Source: Clostridiales bacterium UBA2432 (GTDB lineage: Bacteria > Bacillota > Clostridia > Lachnospirales > Vallitaleaceae). From it: 49,072 nt of DNA. A program made the position numbers and the translations under genes. Positions 27,201-33,471 of the stretch are shown one piece after another (the stretch's first letter is position 1; each line of letters starts with the position of its first letter). The DNA lies in contig DDQW01000091.1 of NCBI GenBank assembly GCA_002342805.1, forward strand, positions 27,774 to 76,845, in the 5' to 3' direction. Under the pieces are notes generated by a model that was not told where the DNA came from, did no database searches, and worked only from the letters and a program-made list of their open reading frames with translations.

Positions 27201-29921
27201 AACAAGTGTAATTGAAACTGCATGAATCATTTGAGCAGCGTGATAGGGCAAAAACATGATTGATAAAAGTGCTTGCAAAATCGTTGATTTTGAACCACCC
27301 ATAATTGTAATATGTCGCTTATTATCCGTACTCCATAAGTCCCAAGAGAAAAATGTCTCCGAAAAATGAATGAGTAAGGAGATGAGTTGCGTACCGAGGA
27401 ATAAACAGAACCAAACCAAAAAATCGCCCGGGAGAATGCTAACTCCAAGAACCAATAGCAACATAAGCGATGGCGCAATAAGGCTACTTCTCAAGTTATC
27501 GAAAATTTTCCATTTTGAAATTAAGGATAATGGGTTATCGATTTTTTCATGATGACGATTATATATTTTACTGAAAAGTAATGGTGTAAGTTGCCAATCA
27601 CCTCTTACCCATCGGTGTCTTCTTGCGGAATAGCTTTCATAAGTAGACGGTACACTGTCAATAAGTTTAAGTGTTGTAACTAAACCTGCTCTGACATAGG
27701 ACCCTTCTAATAAATCATGACTTAATATTGTATCATCCGGAATTGCACTCTTTAAAACACTTTGAAATACCTCTACATCATAAATACCTTTACCTGTAAA
27801 AATGCCCTCACTAAAAAGATCCTGATATACATTTGAAATAGCATTTGCATAAGGGTCGACGCCTTCTTGCCCCGTAAATATTTTTGAAAAAGCTGTTTTA
27901 TTGGCGCTTTCATTTTCAACTTCAATTTTGGGCTGCATTAAACCATAGCCCTTAACAACAAGCCCCTTTTCCTTATCCACAACAGGATGATTTAATGGGT
28001 GTGCCATCGTGCCGATCATTTTTTTAGCCATTCCAATGGGTAAAATAGTATCACTATCTAACGTGATAATATATTTAACATCGGAAAAATTTGGTTCTTT
28101 ATCTGAGAGATAAGAAAAACTAGTATCTTTTGAACCTAAAACGAACTCGTTAAATTCAACAAGGGCGCCTCGTTTTCTTTCCCATGCAAACCATTTATTG
28201 TTTTTATCATTAAATTGACTTTTTCTATGGAAAAAGTAAAATTTATCTTGTCCGAAGTTTTCATACTTTTTATTTAATTTTGCTATTCCTTGCATTGTTG
28301 TTCGGATTATTTTTTCATCGTTTTCCGTTGTTCCATCTTCTGAATCTGCAAATGCTCCTAAAAGTACAAAGTATAAATTTTCCTCTTTATTCGATAAGTA
28401 GTGACTCTCAAGTTTTACAAGGAGTTCTTTTGCATGTTCCACATCTGGTATTAGTGAGGGCACCGTGACAATTGTTGACATTTTTTTCGGAATACCATCT
28501 TCTAATTCAAGCCTAGGGAAAAAATCAGGTTTTACGATTAAGCAAGTAACCCAATTTACAATTTTCACTGTGACTTCAGATACTGGTATAAAAACAGTGA
28601 ATAGCGTTAACAAAAGTATGAACACAGTATTATCAGACGATTGGCTAACTGCATACCATCCAAATAATCCCATAATAATAGCTGTTATAAGGCCAATAAA
28701 GCACATGTAAATTGCACCATGGCCTTTGCATATTAAGGATTTGAATCGGGATGAAAATTTGTTGGCTGTATCTTGTCGCTCCAACAAACGTTCAAGTCCA
28801 TCTCCGACTAAATAATATCCAACATGTATCTTACAAAGGTCTTTATCAATCGTTTCATTTTCTTTAAGACACGCATCATACGCTTCTTTTGCCAAATTAA
28901 CTGCTTCCTTTGCAATATAAACTTCTGAAACATCATATTCTTTTGCCAATTGCTCAACCTTATGGCGATAATAACTACGTGATTCAAGGTCCATACGTGA
29001 ATAGGTTCCTTGAGGATCTTGTTTAAGAATTTGATTGACTTGGCTTGCTGATTCGAACAAGTCTGTCCAATCCATAAGTGAAATAAATCGCAAACTGGTG
29101 ATACAATTTCCCATCGATACGGTATTAATGGATTGCATACTATGTTCTTTACCGGTCATCTCCTCAACAGAAGTGTCTAGTTTTTCTAAATTTCTATTTA
29201 TAGCCTCAAGAACTTTAACATAACTACGTCCTGAATTTCTCAAAAGATAAAACAAATGCTCAATAAATGTAAAATTAATTTCATCTAAGGGTTTTAAACT
29301 ATCGTTGATAAATTTTATGCTTTTCTCTTCATCTGACTGATCCAAAAGAAGCCATTCATTATAAACAGACTCTGCTTTTCGGCGCTGTTTTTGGGTGTTT
29401 TTTATATTTTCGCAGAGTTGCTTAATTTTATCTAAAAGCGCCAGCCTCATAACTAAAGGTATAAACCAAATTTCTTTATCATTGAGAATAATATGTGATT
29501 GATAGGCATTCAAATAATCCGAAAAAATCTTTTCATCAATTCGACCATCCGTATAACCTATTAACTCAACTGCAATTGCATATATTCGGGTATATCCCTT
29601 CATATTCCCGCTTTTATGTACCGGCATTTTATAATAATTGCTCTTAAGAAGCTCACGTCGTAGTTCAACAACCTGCTCTTCGATAATAAAAAAATTATCC
29701 ATAATCCATTCTGCTGCAAACGGAACTTCATCTTTACGGTGTATATCTTCATTTAATTCTTTATATACTGTTTTAATATAACTATAATTATCATTCATTC
29801 GTTTAAGCGGCCAATTAAAAATGTTAATTCTTTTAGGTATTGAATAAATCATAGCAATTCTTTTTGCATAACTCTCTATTTCTTCTTTCGTAAATTGTTC
29901 AACATCAGATCTCTTTCTCAT
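21258..29921 (-). CDS. Cyclic beta-1,2-glucan synthase, NdvB/Cgs type
   Basis: A 2887-residue membrane enzyme close to the length of the Brucella homologue. Order: N-terminal region (1-400); membrane helices near 405-460; GT84 glycosyltransferase with LDSDT at ~622 and RRHRWVRGDWQ at ~767; helices at ~820-985; a central glycoamylase-like GH189 domain (~1010-1590, with YRTSPTNIGLSLLS and VPWLGLKRGLVEDAVVAP); and a C-terminal GH94 phosphorylase domain with the catalytic aspartate in GSGDWNDGMNRVG at ~2569. In studied homologues GT84 builds the beta-1,2-glucan from UDP-glucose, GH189 closes the ring and GH94 sets the length. The frame is intact. The product is probably a periplasmic or cell-surface glucan. 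It appears monocistronic with a long leader. Confidence 0.94.
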   Translation of the reverse strand: MRKRSDVEQFTKEEIESYAKRIAMIYSIPKRINIFNWPLKRMNDNYSYIKTVYKELNEDIHRKDEVPFAAEWIMDNFFIIEEQVVELRRELLKSNYYKMPVHKSGNMKGYTRIYAIAVELIGYTDGRIDEKIFSDYLNAYQSHIILNDKEIWFIPLVMRLALLDKIKQLCENIKNTQKQRRKAESVYNEWLLLDQSDEEKSIKFINDSLKPLDEINFTFIEHLFYLLRNSGRSYVKVLEAINRNLEKLDTSVEEMTGKEHSMQSINTVSMGNCITSLRFISLMDWTDLFESASQVNQILKQDPQGTYSRMDLESRSYYRHKVEQLAKEYDVSEVYIAKEAVNLAKEAYDACLKENETIDKDLCKIHVGYYLVGDGLERLLERQDTANKFSSRFKSLICKGHGAIYMCFIGLITAIIMGLFGWYAVSQSSDNTVFILLLTLFTVFIPVSEVTVKIVNWVTCLIVKPDFFPRLELEDGIPKKMSTIVTVPSLIPDVEHAKELLVKLESHYLSNKEENLYFVLLGAFADSEDGTTENDEKIIRTTMQGIAKLNKKYENFGQDKFYFFHRKSQFNDKNNKWFAWERKRGALVEFNEFVLGSKDTSFSYLSDKEPNFSDVKYIITLDSDTILPIGMAKKMIGTMAHPLNHPVVDKEKGLVVKGYGLMQPKIEVENESANKTAFSKIFTGQEGVDPYANAISNVYQDLFSEGIFTGKGIYDVEVFQSVLKSAIPDDTILSHDLLEGSYVRAGLVTTLKLIDSVPSTYESYSARRHRWVRGDWQLTPLLFSKIYNRHHEKIDNPLSLISKWKIFDNLRSSLIAPSLMLLLVLGVSILPGDFLVWFCLFLGTQLISLLIHFSETFFSWDLWSTDNKRHITIMGGSKSTILQALLSIMFLPYHAAQMIHAVSITLVRVFITKKNLLEWVTSDMIEKQQKKSLSSYIIKMSATFVEVALIWMLAFIFNPNLLLLASFLAIYWIVSPFIAFWISLPIKEKKAAISEEVNNDLSRLARKTWRFFEEFINPEGNYLAPDNYQLDPPNGIAYRTSPTNIGLSLLSVLTARDFGYIGTNTMIETIDHIIHTMEKLEKWNGHLLNWYNTKTLRPLQPIYISTVDSGNLVSYLITLEQGLLEYLKRPLVEDVFIEGLRDSYHCAGEEALENYRKLINAYKTSDDKTISIDAWNRLLNHLEQSDSTKNINEEVWKDKIDAMIINMKWELSEWMPGVQLMNDAPAELVGDSASSAVKENMNVLRKLLLTNGTLEKMPLLVKQQKEATNQLKETIGHRYQDDNTASLDWILKVEERLEYAQESLDNFLKKYHELIDRINALHTVVDFLPLYDKSKDLFSIGYSLKENKLTDSYYDLLASEARQASYVSVARGTVPSSHWYKMGRALTVVGRKKGLISWTGTMFEYLMPLLLMKNYKSTLLDETYSFVVQIQKKYGQEKKIPWGTSESGFYSLDKKQDYQYKAIGVPWLGLKRGLVEDAVVAPYATFLALMVDPESAIMNIEALKKEGLEGPFGFYEAADYTPERLVFESKRVIVKSFMAHHQGMCLLSLNNYLKDNILQERFMADITMHTARILLQEKISANFIFTKELKNKIEPFEGIAITDKKVEREFNQIDEVLPKAHILSNGFYSVLITDRGTGYSKTKTAAVSRWREDSTLDPFGTFFYLRNLSTSETWSAAYAPYNKVADDYEVIFTPDKAVFSRKDGQIETKTEIIVASGDNVEIRRISLTNNGESSNVIEITSYYELVLGKLDSDIAHPAYSNLFIETRFYNDKKCIVAKRKPKSDEDKHLWIANSVVHGDDVVSELEYETDRMAMLGRGRTVREPISVEKGKVLSKTTGPVLDPVVSMRTKVKVQPGQKSVITFVLVSAESNEFMLSLIDKYSTKESIETAFKLAYARSRVETNYLNIDAKDMELYQNMISDIIFLSPMRRRYEARIQKNILGQESLWKFGISGDNPIMLLYLKKDDRLNILHEALRAHEYWRLLDLNVDLVIITEEEYSYSLPFLNLVSDIVASTRYQDVNSIEDIFILESNKVEENELHLFYAVARIILHDDEKTMYKQVKEMQISNLANKLTAIRQEEEYEVSQDEAFDLLYYNGLGGFTQEGDEYIIHLKEQQNTPAPWVNIISNPHFGFTVSESGSGYTWYKNSRENKITPWTNDAVSDAPGEVIYISEKETGQVWTSTPLPIREEESYTVRHGFGYSIFEHNSHGMKQRLTQFVPVDETVKISILNLKNISRKSRKLTLTYYVRPVLGVTDQTTALHVQTSATRAGALMLENKYNVEFDDKICFVDTSINERTVTGDRHEFFGTGGMKDPEALFREHLSDTLGSGYDPCTAIQVDVMLEPNENKDIVFLLGMAKKMDVDSIANHYKSVKKSTDAFLEVKNFWKDKLTSVQVTTPIESMNLMLNGWLHYQVISSRLWGRTGFYQSGGAFGFRDQLQDVLSLAHFWPDITRSQILLHAKHQFIEGDVQHWWHEPSGKGTRTRFSDDRLWLPYVVSEYIRISGDASILNEQVSYLESPVLSEFEDERYGSPTKTQEEGSIYEHCIKAIEISCEFGRNGLPLMGSGDWNDGMNRVGNDGFGESVWLAWFLIVTLKSFIPFCEEKGDSEKVQDYSQIMTQVTEAIEQNAWDGNWYRRAFFDDGTPLGSIKNEECKIDSLAQSWAVITGTGDLDRAKIAMSSLEEHLVQREEGLIKLLTPPFDKGPQDPGYIKGYIPGVRENGGQYTHAASWAIIAFALLGEGNKSLELFELINPINHTDNLREYSRYKVEPYVIAADVYSVYPHVGRGGWTWYTGAAGWLYRAGLEYILGFKKNGTALVIDPCIPSTWKQYKMNYTFNQGTYEITINNPDGVNKGVKKISVDGKISACNRIELVDDQRTHIVEVFMG

Positions 29922-29954
29922 ATTTCTCTCCTCCTAAATATCTACAGTGTCAAG

Positions 29955-30006
29955 ACATATGTAATTTTTTGAAGAACTATCTAACAGCTATCAAAAAATC
30001 ATATGT
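29955..30006 (-). promoter_or_regulatory. Imperfect long hairpin in the glucan-synthase leader
   Basis: Reading the plus strand, ACATATG (29955-29961) pairs with CATATGT (30000-30006) and ATTTTTTGA (29964-29972) pairs with TCAAAAAAT (29991-29999). The result is a 16-bp stem with a 2-base bulge and an 18-base loop. It ends about 33 bases upstream of the start codon and has no U-run after it, so it looks like a leader structure rather than a terminator. Confidence 0.6.
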
Positions 30007-30125
30007 TTTCACGCATTCGCAAAAGTATTTTTTTGTATGTTTTAAGCGGATTTTATAAGAAACTTAAGAAAAGTTGTAATCAATGTGGATACTAAGTATA
30101 GTTAGAGTATAATTATAATATTTTA

Positions 30126-30154
30126 ATTATAGCCTTATATTTTAGAGATAGCAA
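30126..30154 (-). promoter_or_regulatory. Probable promoter of the cyclic glucan synthase gene
   Basis: Within the 316-base gap 29922-30237, TTGCTA (30149-30154) and TATAAT (30126-30131) are spaced by 17 bases on the minus strand. This predicts a leader of about 200 bases. Apart from this promoter, the leader hairpin at 29955-30006 and the MerR terminator at 30191-30228, I see nothing else in the gap; there is no small reading frame with a ribosome site. Confidence 0.55.
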
Positions 30155-30190
30155 TGCCACTTTTGTACTATACCATTTGACCCGTCCCAT

Positions 30191-30228
30191 GTAAAAACCG
30201 CATAGCAATGATGCCATGCGGTTTTTAC
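30191..30228 (-). terminator. Terminator of the MerR gene
   Basis: GTAAAAACCGCAT (30191-30203) and ATGCGGTTTTTAC (30216-30228) form a perfect 13-bp stem around a 12-base loop, with T and A runs inside the stem ends. It lies 9 bases after the MerR-type gene on the minus strand and could act in both directions. Confidence 0.82.
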
Positions 30229-30237
30229 GCTTTAGAT

Positions 30238-31056
30238 TTAAGCTTTTTTAACCGGATAACAGACTTCAGTTACCCATTCGTCCGAATCCAATGTTTGTGC
30301 TGGACCTATATGATAAATACAAAACATAGCTCCATTAAATTCATACTTGTTGTCATTGACCCAGTTTGCAACAACTTGATTTACCTCTGTTATTTGATCA
30401 TAGCTCCCTTTGTAGACTGCTGAAGCGATTTCAATCGCCGGAACTGTTTTAAATTCAACATTTTCCGTATTCGGATGTTTATCTTTAAGCGCTATTTGTA
30501 TCTCTACATCCACATCACTTTCCTTATAACCTTCATCATGAAAAATTGCAAGACTATAGCATTGTTCTGCCGGTTGTAGATTCATCCCTTCTGTTTCACG
30601 CATCATCATATTCCATAGTATACCTTCCTGATCATATGCCGGAATTACTTTTCGAACACTCGCGACATATCTTTCAGGTAATGTTTTTAATACAACATTA
30701 TAACTCATAACTGCATCGTCCTTTCTCAACCTACTAATCGTTGTTTCAAGGAGTCGTAAACGATGCTTTGTCTCTTCAGCTTGTGCTTCAATCTCTGCCT
30801 TTTTTATTGATAAAAACTCGGCTAATGCATTTTTATCCTCATATTCTTTCAATATTTTGGAAATTGTTGAAAGACTGAAGCCCATCTCTTTAAGAGCTAT
30901 GATTCTAGACGCCATTTGCAACTGATCCTCACTATAATAACGATAGCTATTATAGGAATCGATACTTTTGGGTACTAATACGCCTATTTCATCATAGTGT
31001 CTTAACATACGTATACTAATCCTTGATAGTTTTGAAAAATCACCTATTTTTAACAT
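30238..31056 (-). CDS. MerR family regulator with GyrI-like effector domain
   Basis: A 272-residue regulator of the BmrR/TipA kind. Residues 1-75 are the MerR helix-turn-helix and wing (MLKIGDFSKLSRISIRMLRHY, then SYRYYSEDQLQMASRI). A coiled coil dimerisation helix (~80-115) and a GyrI-like ligand-binding domain (~120-270) follow. No metal-binding cysteines are present, so it probably binds an organic, perhaps aromatic or cationic, compound. The promoter upstream has a 19-base spacer, the usual target of MerR activators, so it likely controls itself. The gene stands alone between two unrelated units. Confidence 0.92.
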   Translation of the reverse strand: MLKIGDFSKLSRISIRMLRHYDEIGVLVPKSIDSYNSYRYYSEDQLQMASRIIALKEMGFSLSTISKILKEYEDKNALAEFLSIKKAEIEAQAEETKHRLRLLETTISRLRKDDAVMSYNVVLKTLPERYVASVRKVIPAYDQEGILWNMMMRETEGMNLQPAEQCYSLAIFHDEGYKESDVDVEIQIALKDKHPNTENVEFKTVPAIEIASAVYKGSYDQITEVNQVVANWVNDNKYEFNGAMFCIYHIGPAQTLDSDEWVTEVCYPVKKA

Positions 31057-31098
31057 TTAGTTCACCTCACATATATGTGTGTTTTTGAGCTCATCTTT

Positions 31099-31129
31099 AT
31101 TATAAAGTGTACCATAGTGTGAGAGTCAA
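31099..31129 (-). promoter_or_regulatory. MerR-type promoter with 19-base spacer
   Basis: TTGACT (31124-31129) and TATAAT (31099-31104) on the minus strand are separated by 19 bases, two more than the optimum, the hallmark of promoters remodelled by MerR proteins. The spacer carries two AGTGT repeats 10 bp apart. A palindrome, CACATATATGTG, lies at 31068-31079 in the leader. Confidence 0.75.
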
Positions 31130-31137
31130 GATAAAAA

Positions 31138-32049
31138 TTATTTTATTTGGTGACGTATCAAATTAAGTTCAGGACTGTAATAGTAATTCATTGCCGACTG
31201 CAATTCAAACCCACAAGATTTATATATATTAAGTGCACTGCTATTTTTTGCCTCTACATCAAGTTCTACCTCAAAAATGTCTTTATCATTAATTAATTTT
31301 ATCGCTTCAATTAGTGTCGCTTTTCCATATCTTTTGTTTCTATATTTGGGTAATATTCCAAAACCACTGATAAAAGGTAATGCATCTTTCGCATAACTTA
31401 TTTTTATTTTTCCAACCACTGTGCCCTCAACCTCGGAAAGATATATAATTTCCCCTCTTGACTCATCTTCTTCTGGTAGGCTTTCATACTCTACAGGTTC
31501 CGATTGATTGAAGTATATCGTATCCTGTCGGACCAATTCTTCTATATCTTGGTTTGTTGCTTTTCTAAGTTTTATAGGTATATCTCCCTCTCGCGCCACT
31601 TTTCCTGCCATTTTCATTCTATACTCACTAAAAGCATACTCGCCTAAAACATTCTTAATAAACTTTATGCCTGACTCGGATTGCCCATCAGCTAATAGTA
31701 ATATTTTATTAAAATGTCTTTTATTGCACTCCTCTATAGCCAATTGGAATATTTTTCTAAAGATACCTTTTCTCCTATGTTGGGGATGTGTCATTCCACT
31801 TATTTCCGCAGTGTTTTGACCTCCAAAGCTCGAGATTCCTACATATGCTATGATTTCGTCATCAATATAGTAGAGAAATTCATTTATTTCTTTCATTCCC
31901 TCTTCTTGAGTTTTTTTCCTGTTTCGTTTGTAGTTCAATTCCAACTTAAGATTGATCTTATCTGTTGATGTACATAAATACTCAAGCGCCAACAATTCCT
32001 TATATTCGCCTTCTGTTAAATATTGTTTTAGACAGATTTTTTCATCCAC
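31138..32049 (-). CDS. GNAT family acetyltransferase, two GNAT domains
   Basis: A 303-residue protein with two acetyltransferase folds. The first covers ~60-140 with the acetyl-CoA loop HPQHRRKGIFRKIFQLAIEE. The second covers ~165-290 with GILPKYRNKRYGKATLIEAI and ALNIYKSCGFEL. I place the start at a GTG (32049) that follows AAGGGGG. Reading further upstream would only add a stretch overlapping the membrane protein gene, with unlikely composition. It lies 44 bases after the membrane protein and may be the last gene of that MarR-controlled unit. The acceptor is unknown. Confidence 0.82.
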   Translation of the reverse strand: MDEKICLKQYLTEGEYKELLALEYLCTSTDKINLKLELNYKRNRKKTQEEGMKEINEFLYYIDDEIIAYVGISSFGGQNTAEISGMTHPQHRRKGIFRKIFQLAIEECNKRHFNKILLLADGQSESGIKFIKNVLGEYAFSEYRMKMAGKVAREGDIPIKLRKATNQDIEELVRQDTIYFNQSEPVEYESLPEEDESRGEIIYLSEVEGTVVGKIKISYAKDALPFISGFGILPKYRNKRYGKATLIEAIKLINDKDIFEVELDVEAKNSSALNIYKSCGFELQSAMNYYYSPELNLIRHQIK

Positions 32050-32093
32050 TTTTCTTGTCCCCCTTTTTATATTCTTGGATATGATATTAATAC

Positions 32094-32876
32094 TTATGCC
32101 TTTATCGATTTCATCAGGCCTACATAAAAATAAATGCAAAGAATCCATAAAACTGCATATAAGGGAATGAAGGTATCCCAGACCCCTACTCGAAGATAAG
32201 CTAATCCCCCGCCGATAATTAAAACCAAGGGATAAAGTACACCTTTTAACATGATCATAGCCGCTGTAATAACTCCCCAAGGACTTTTTTTTCGCAATAA
32301 AATACCGCTAAATATTAGTACCGACACCAAAAAAGAAAGGTCCGTAGCAAAAACAATACTCATTTCAAATGGAGGAACTTCACCAGATTGTATAAACACA
32401 AAAATCAAAGTCACCCAGGCTAACCCTAATGCAGCCGCAAAAACAAACAGAAAGTTGCTCACCGCTTTCGTTGGCGCACCATCAAGTAATTGAGATGTGA
32501 ACATCTTTAGCTTCATTTGAAAAAATATAAGAATGAGATTGTATACTGATAATACGAATAATAGTATGTACAATAGAAAAAAAACATTAAATACAGCACC
32601 ATACATATAAAACACATAACTGTATAGCATATACCAGATGCTACCCACCCAAATAAGCCTAGCTCTTAATGACCCTTTGGATGCAAAATATATGGATCCC
32701 ACCAAAACAGGGACTGCAACAAACAAAGTAATCAAATCATTAACAAACCATACTGCACGGATTGCTTCGCTATCTCGATATAGATTTTCCCATAATAATC
32801 CTCCCAATGATGCAACGATAGCCAAAAAAGCGATAATAAGCGACATTTTTTCAGCAATTTCAAGCTTTTTTATCAT
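32094..32876 (-). CDS. Polytopic membrane protein of unknown function
   Basis: A 260-residue protein with about seven membrane helices and short loops. I do not recognise a family. The helices fall near residues 10-30, 42-60, 67-105, 108-125, 145-165, 178-195 and 205-255. The ATG at 32876 has GGAGGTG upstream; in-frame codons further 5' lie inside the MarR gene. It starts one base after the MarR stop codon, so the two are coupled, and the protein is probably the main target of that regulator, for instance in solvent, drug or lipid stress. No transport motif is visible. Confidence 0.8.
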   Translation of the reverse strand: MIKKLEIAEKMSLIIAFLAIVASLGGLLWENLYRDSEAIRAVWFVNDLITLFVAVPVLVGSIYFASKGSLRARLIWVGSIWYMLYSYVFYMYGAVFNVFFLLYILLFVLSVYNLILIFFQMKLKMFTSQLLDGAPTKAVSNFLFVFAAALGLAWVTLIFVFIQSGEVPPFEMSIVFATDLSFLVSVLIFSGILLRKKSPWGVITAAMIMLKGVLYPLVLIIGGGLAYLRVGVWDTFIPLYAVLWILCIYFYVGLMKSIKA

Positions 32877-32877
32877 T

Positions 32878-33357
32878 CTATTCACCTCCTTCATTTTCTT
32901 TTTCTTCCATTTCAGCAATGTTTGATAAAAGTTGTTGGGTAATTTGGCGGCCAAGCTTCAACTGCTTTTCATCAATATCTTTAAAAATAGACTTCATGAA
33001 AATTGCGCCTTTAGGATTTGTTTGTGCCCAGAACTCAGAACTTCTTGAAGTTAATACTAACCGTATAACTCTTCCATCTTTCTTGTCTTTTTCTAAACGC
33101 ATCAGATTTTTATCTTCTAGCTTTAGAGCAATCTGTTTTACATTTTGATATGAAGTTCCCATCACGCGAGCAGCTTCTTTCAATGTAGGCGGCTGGTCAA
33201 AGAAGTTTTCAATGATAACGGATAAAAACCACTGTTTACTCGTTACATTATATTCTTCTAGTTCCCTGTCAAGCAATGTGCTCATTTTGTTGGCCATACT
33301 AAACAGTGATCCAAATAAAAAAAATGAATCTTGAATTTCTTCAAAGTTTTTCATCAT
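32878..33357 (-). CDS. MarR family transcriptional regulator
   Basis: A 159-residue winged-helix regulator. The helix-turn-helix is PTLKEAARVMGTSYQNVKQI, followed by the wing LMRLEKDKKDGRVIRLVLT. Two adjacent ATG codons (33357 and 33354) could both start it, behind GAAAGG. The promoter just upstream carries two palindromes 20 bp apart, so autoregulation is very likely. It leads into the gene for a seven-helix membrane protein. Confidence 0.9.
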   Translation of the reverse strand: MMKNFEEIQDSFFLFGSLFSMANKMSTLLDRELEEYNVTSKQWFLSVIIENFFDQPPTLKEAARVMGTSYQNVKQIALKLEDKNLMRLEKDKKDGRVIRLVLTSRSSEFWAQTNPKGAIFMKSIFKDIDEKQLKLGRQITQQLLSNIAEMEEKENEGGE

Positions 33358-33412
33358 GCTTTTCCTTTCACTTATTTTTAGTTGCACTTGCCAAATTAAA
33401 TACAACAAAAAA

Positions 33413-33462
33413 GATAATGCATTATATATTTAGATAATACATTATCTTTTTCTTTGTGTCAA
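33413..33462 (-). promoter_or_regulatory. MarR promoter with tandem palindromic operators
   Basis: On the minus strand TTGACA (33457-33462), 17 bases and TATTAT (33434-33439) form the promoter. GATAATACATTATC (33433-33446) overlaps the -10, and GATAATGCATTATA (33413-33426) covers the start region. The two boxes are exactly 20 bp apart, two helical turns, which favours cooperative binding of two dimers on one DNA face. Confidence 0.85.
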
Positions 33463-33471
33463 TATCTTTAT

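Noticed and set aside
32050..32280. In-frame 77-codon extension upstream of the GNAT acetyltransferase
   Set aside because: It overlaps the 3' part of the membrane protein gene, has no ribosome site at its ATG, and its composition is unlike a folded domain. The GTG at 32049 follows AAGGGGG.
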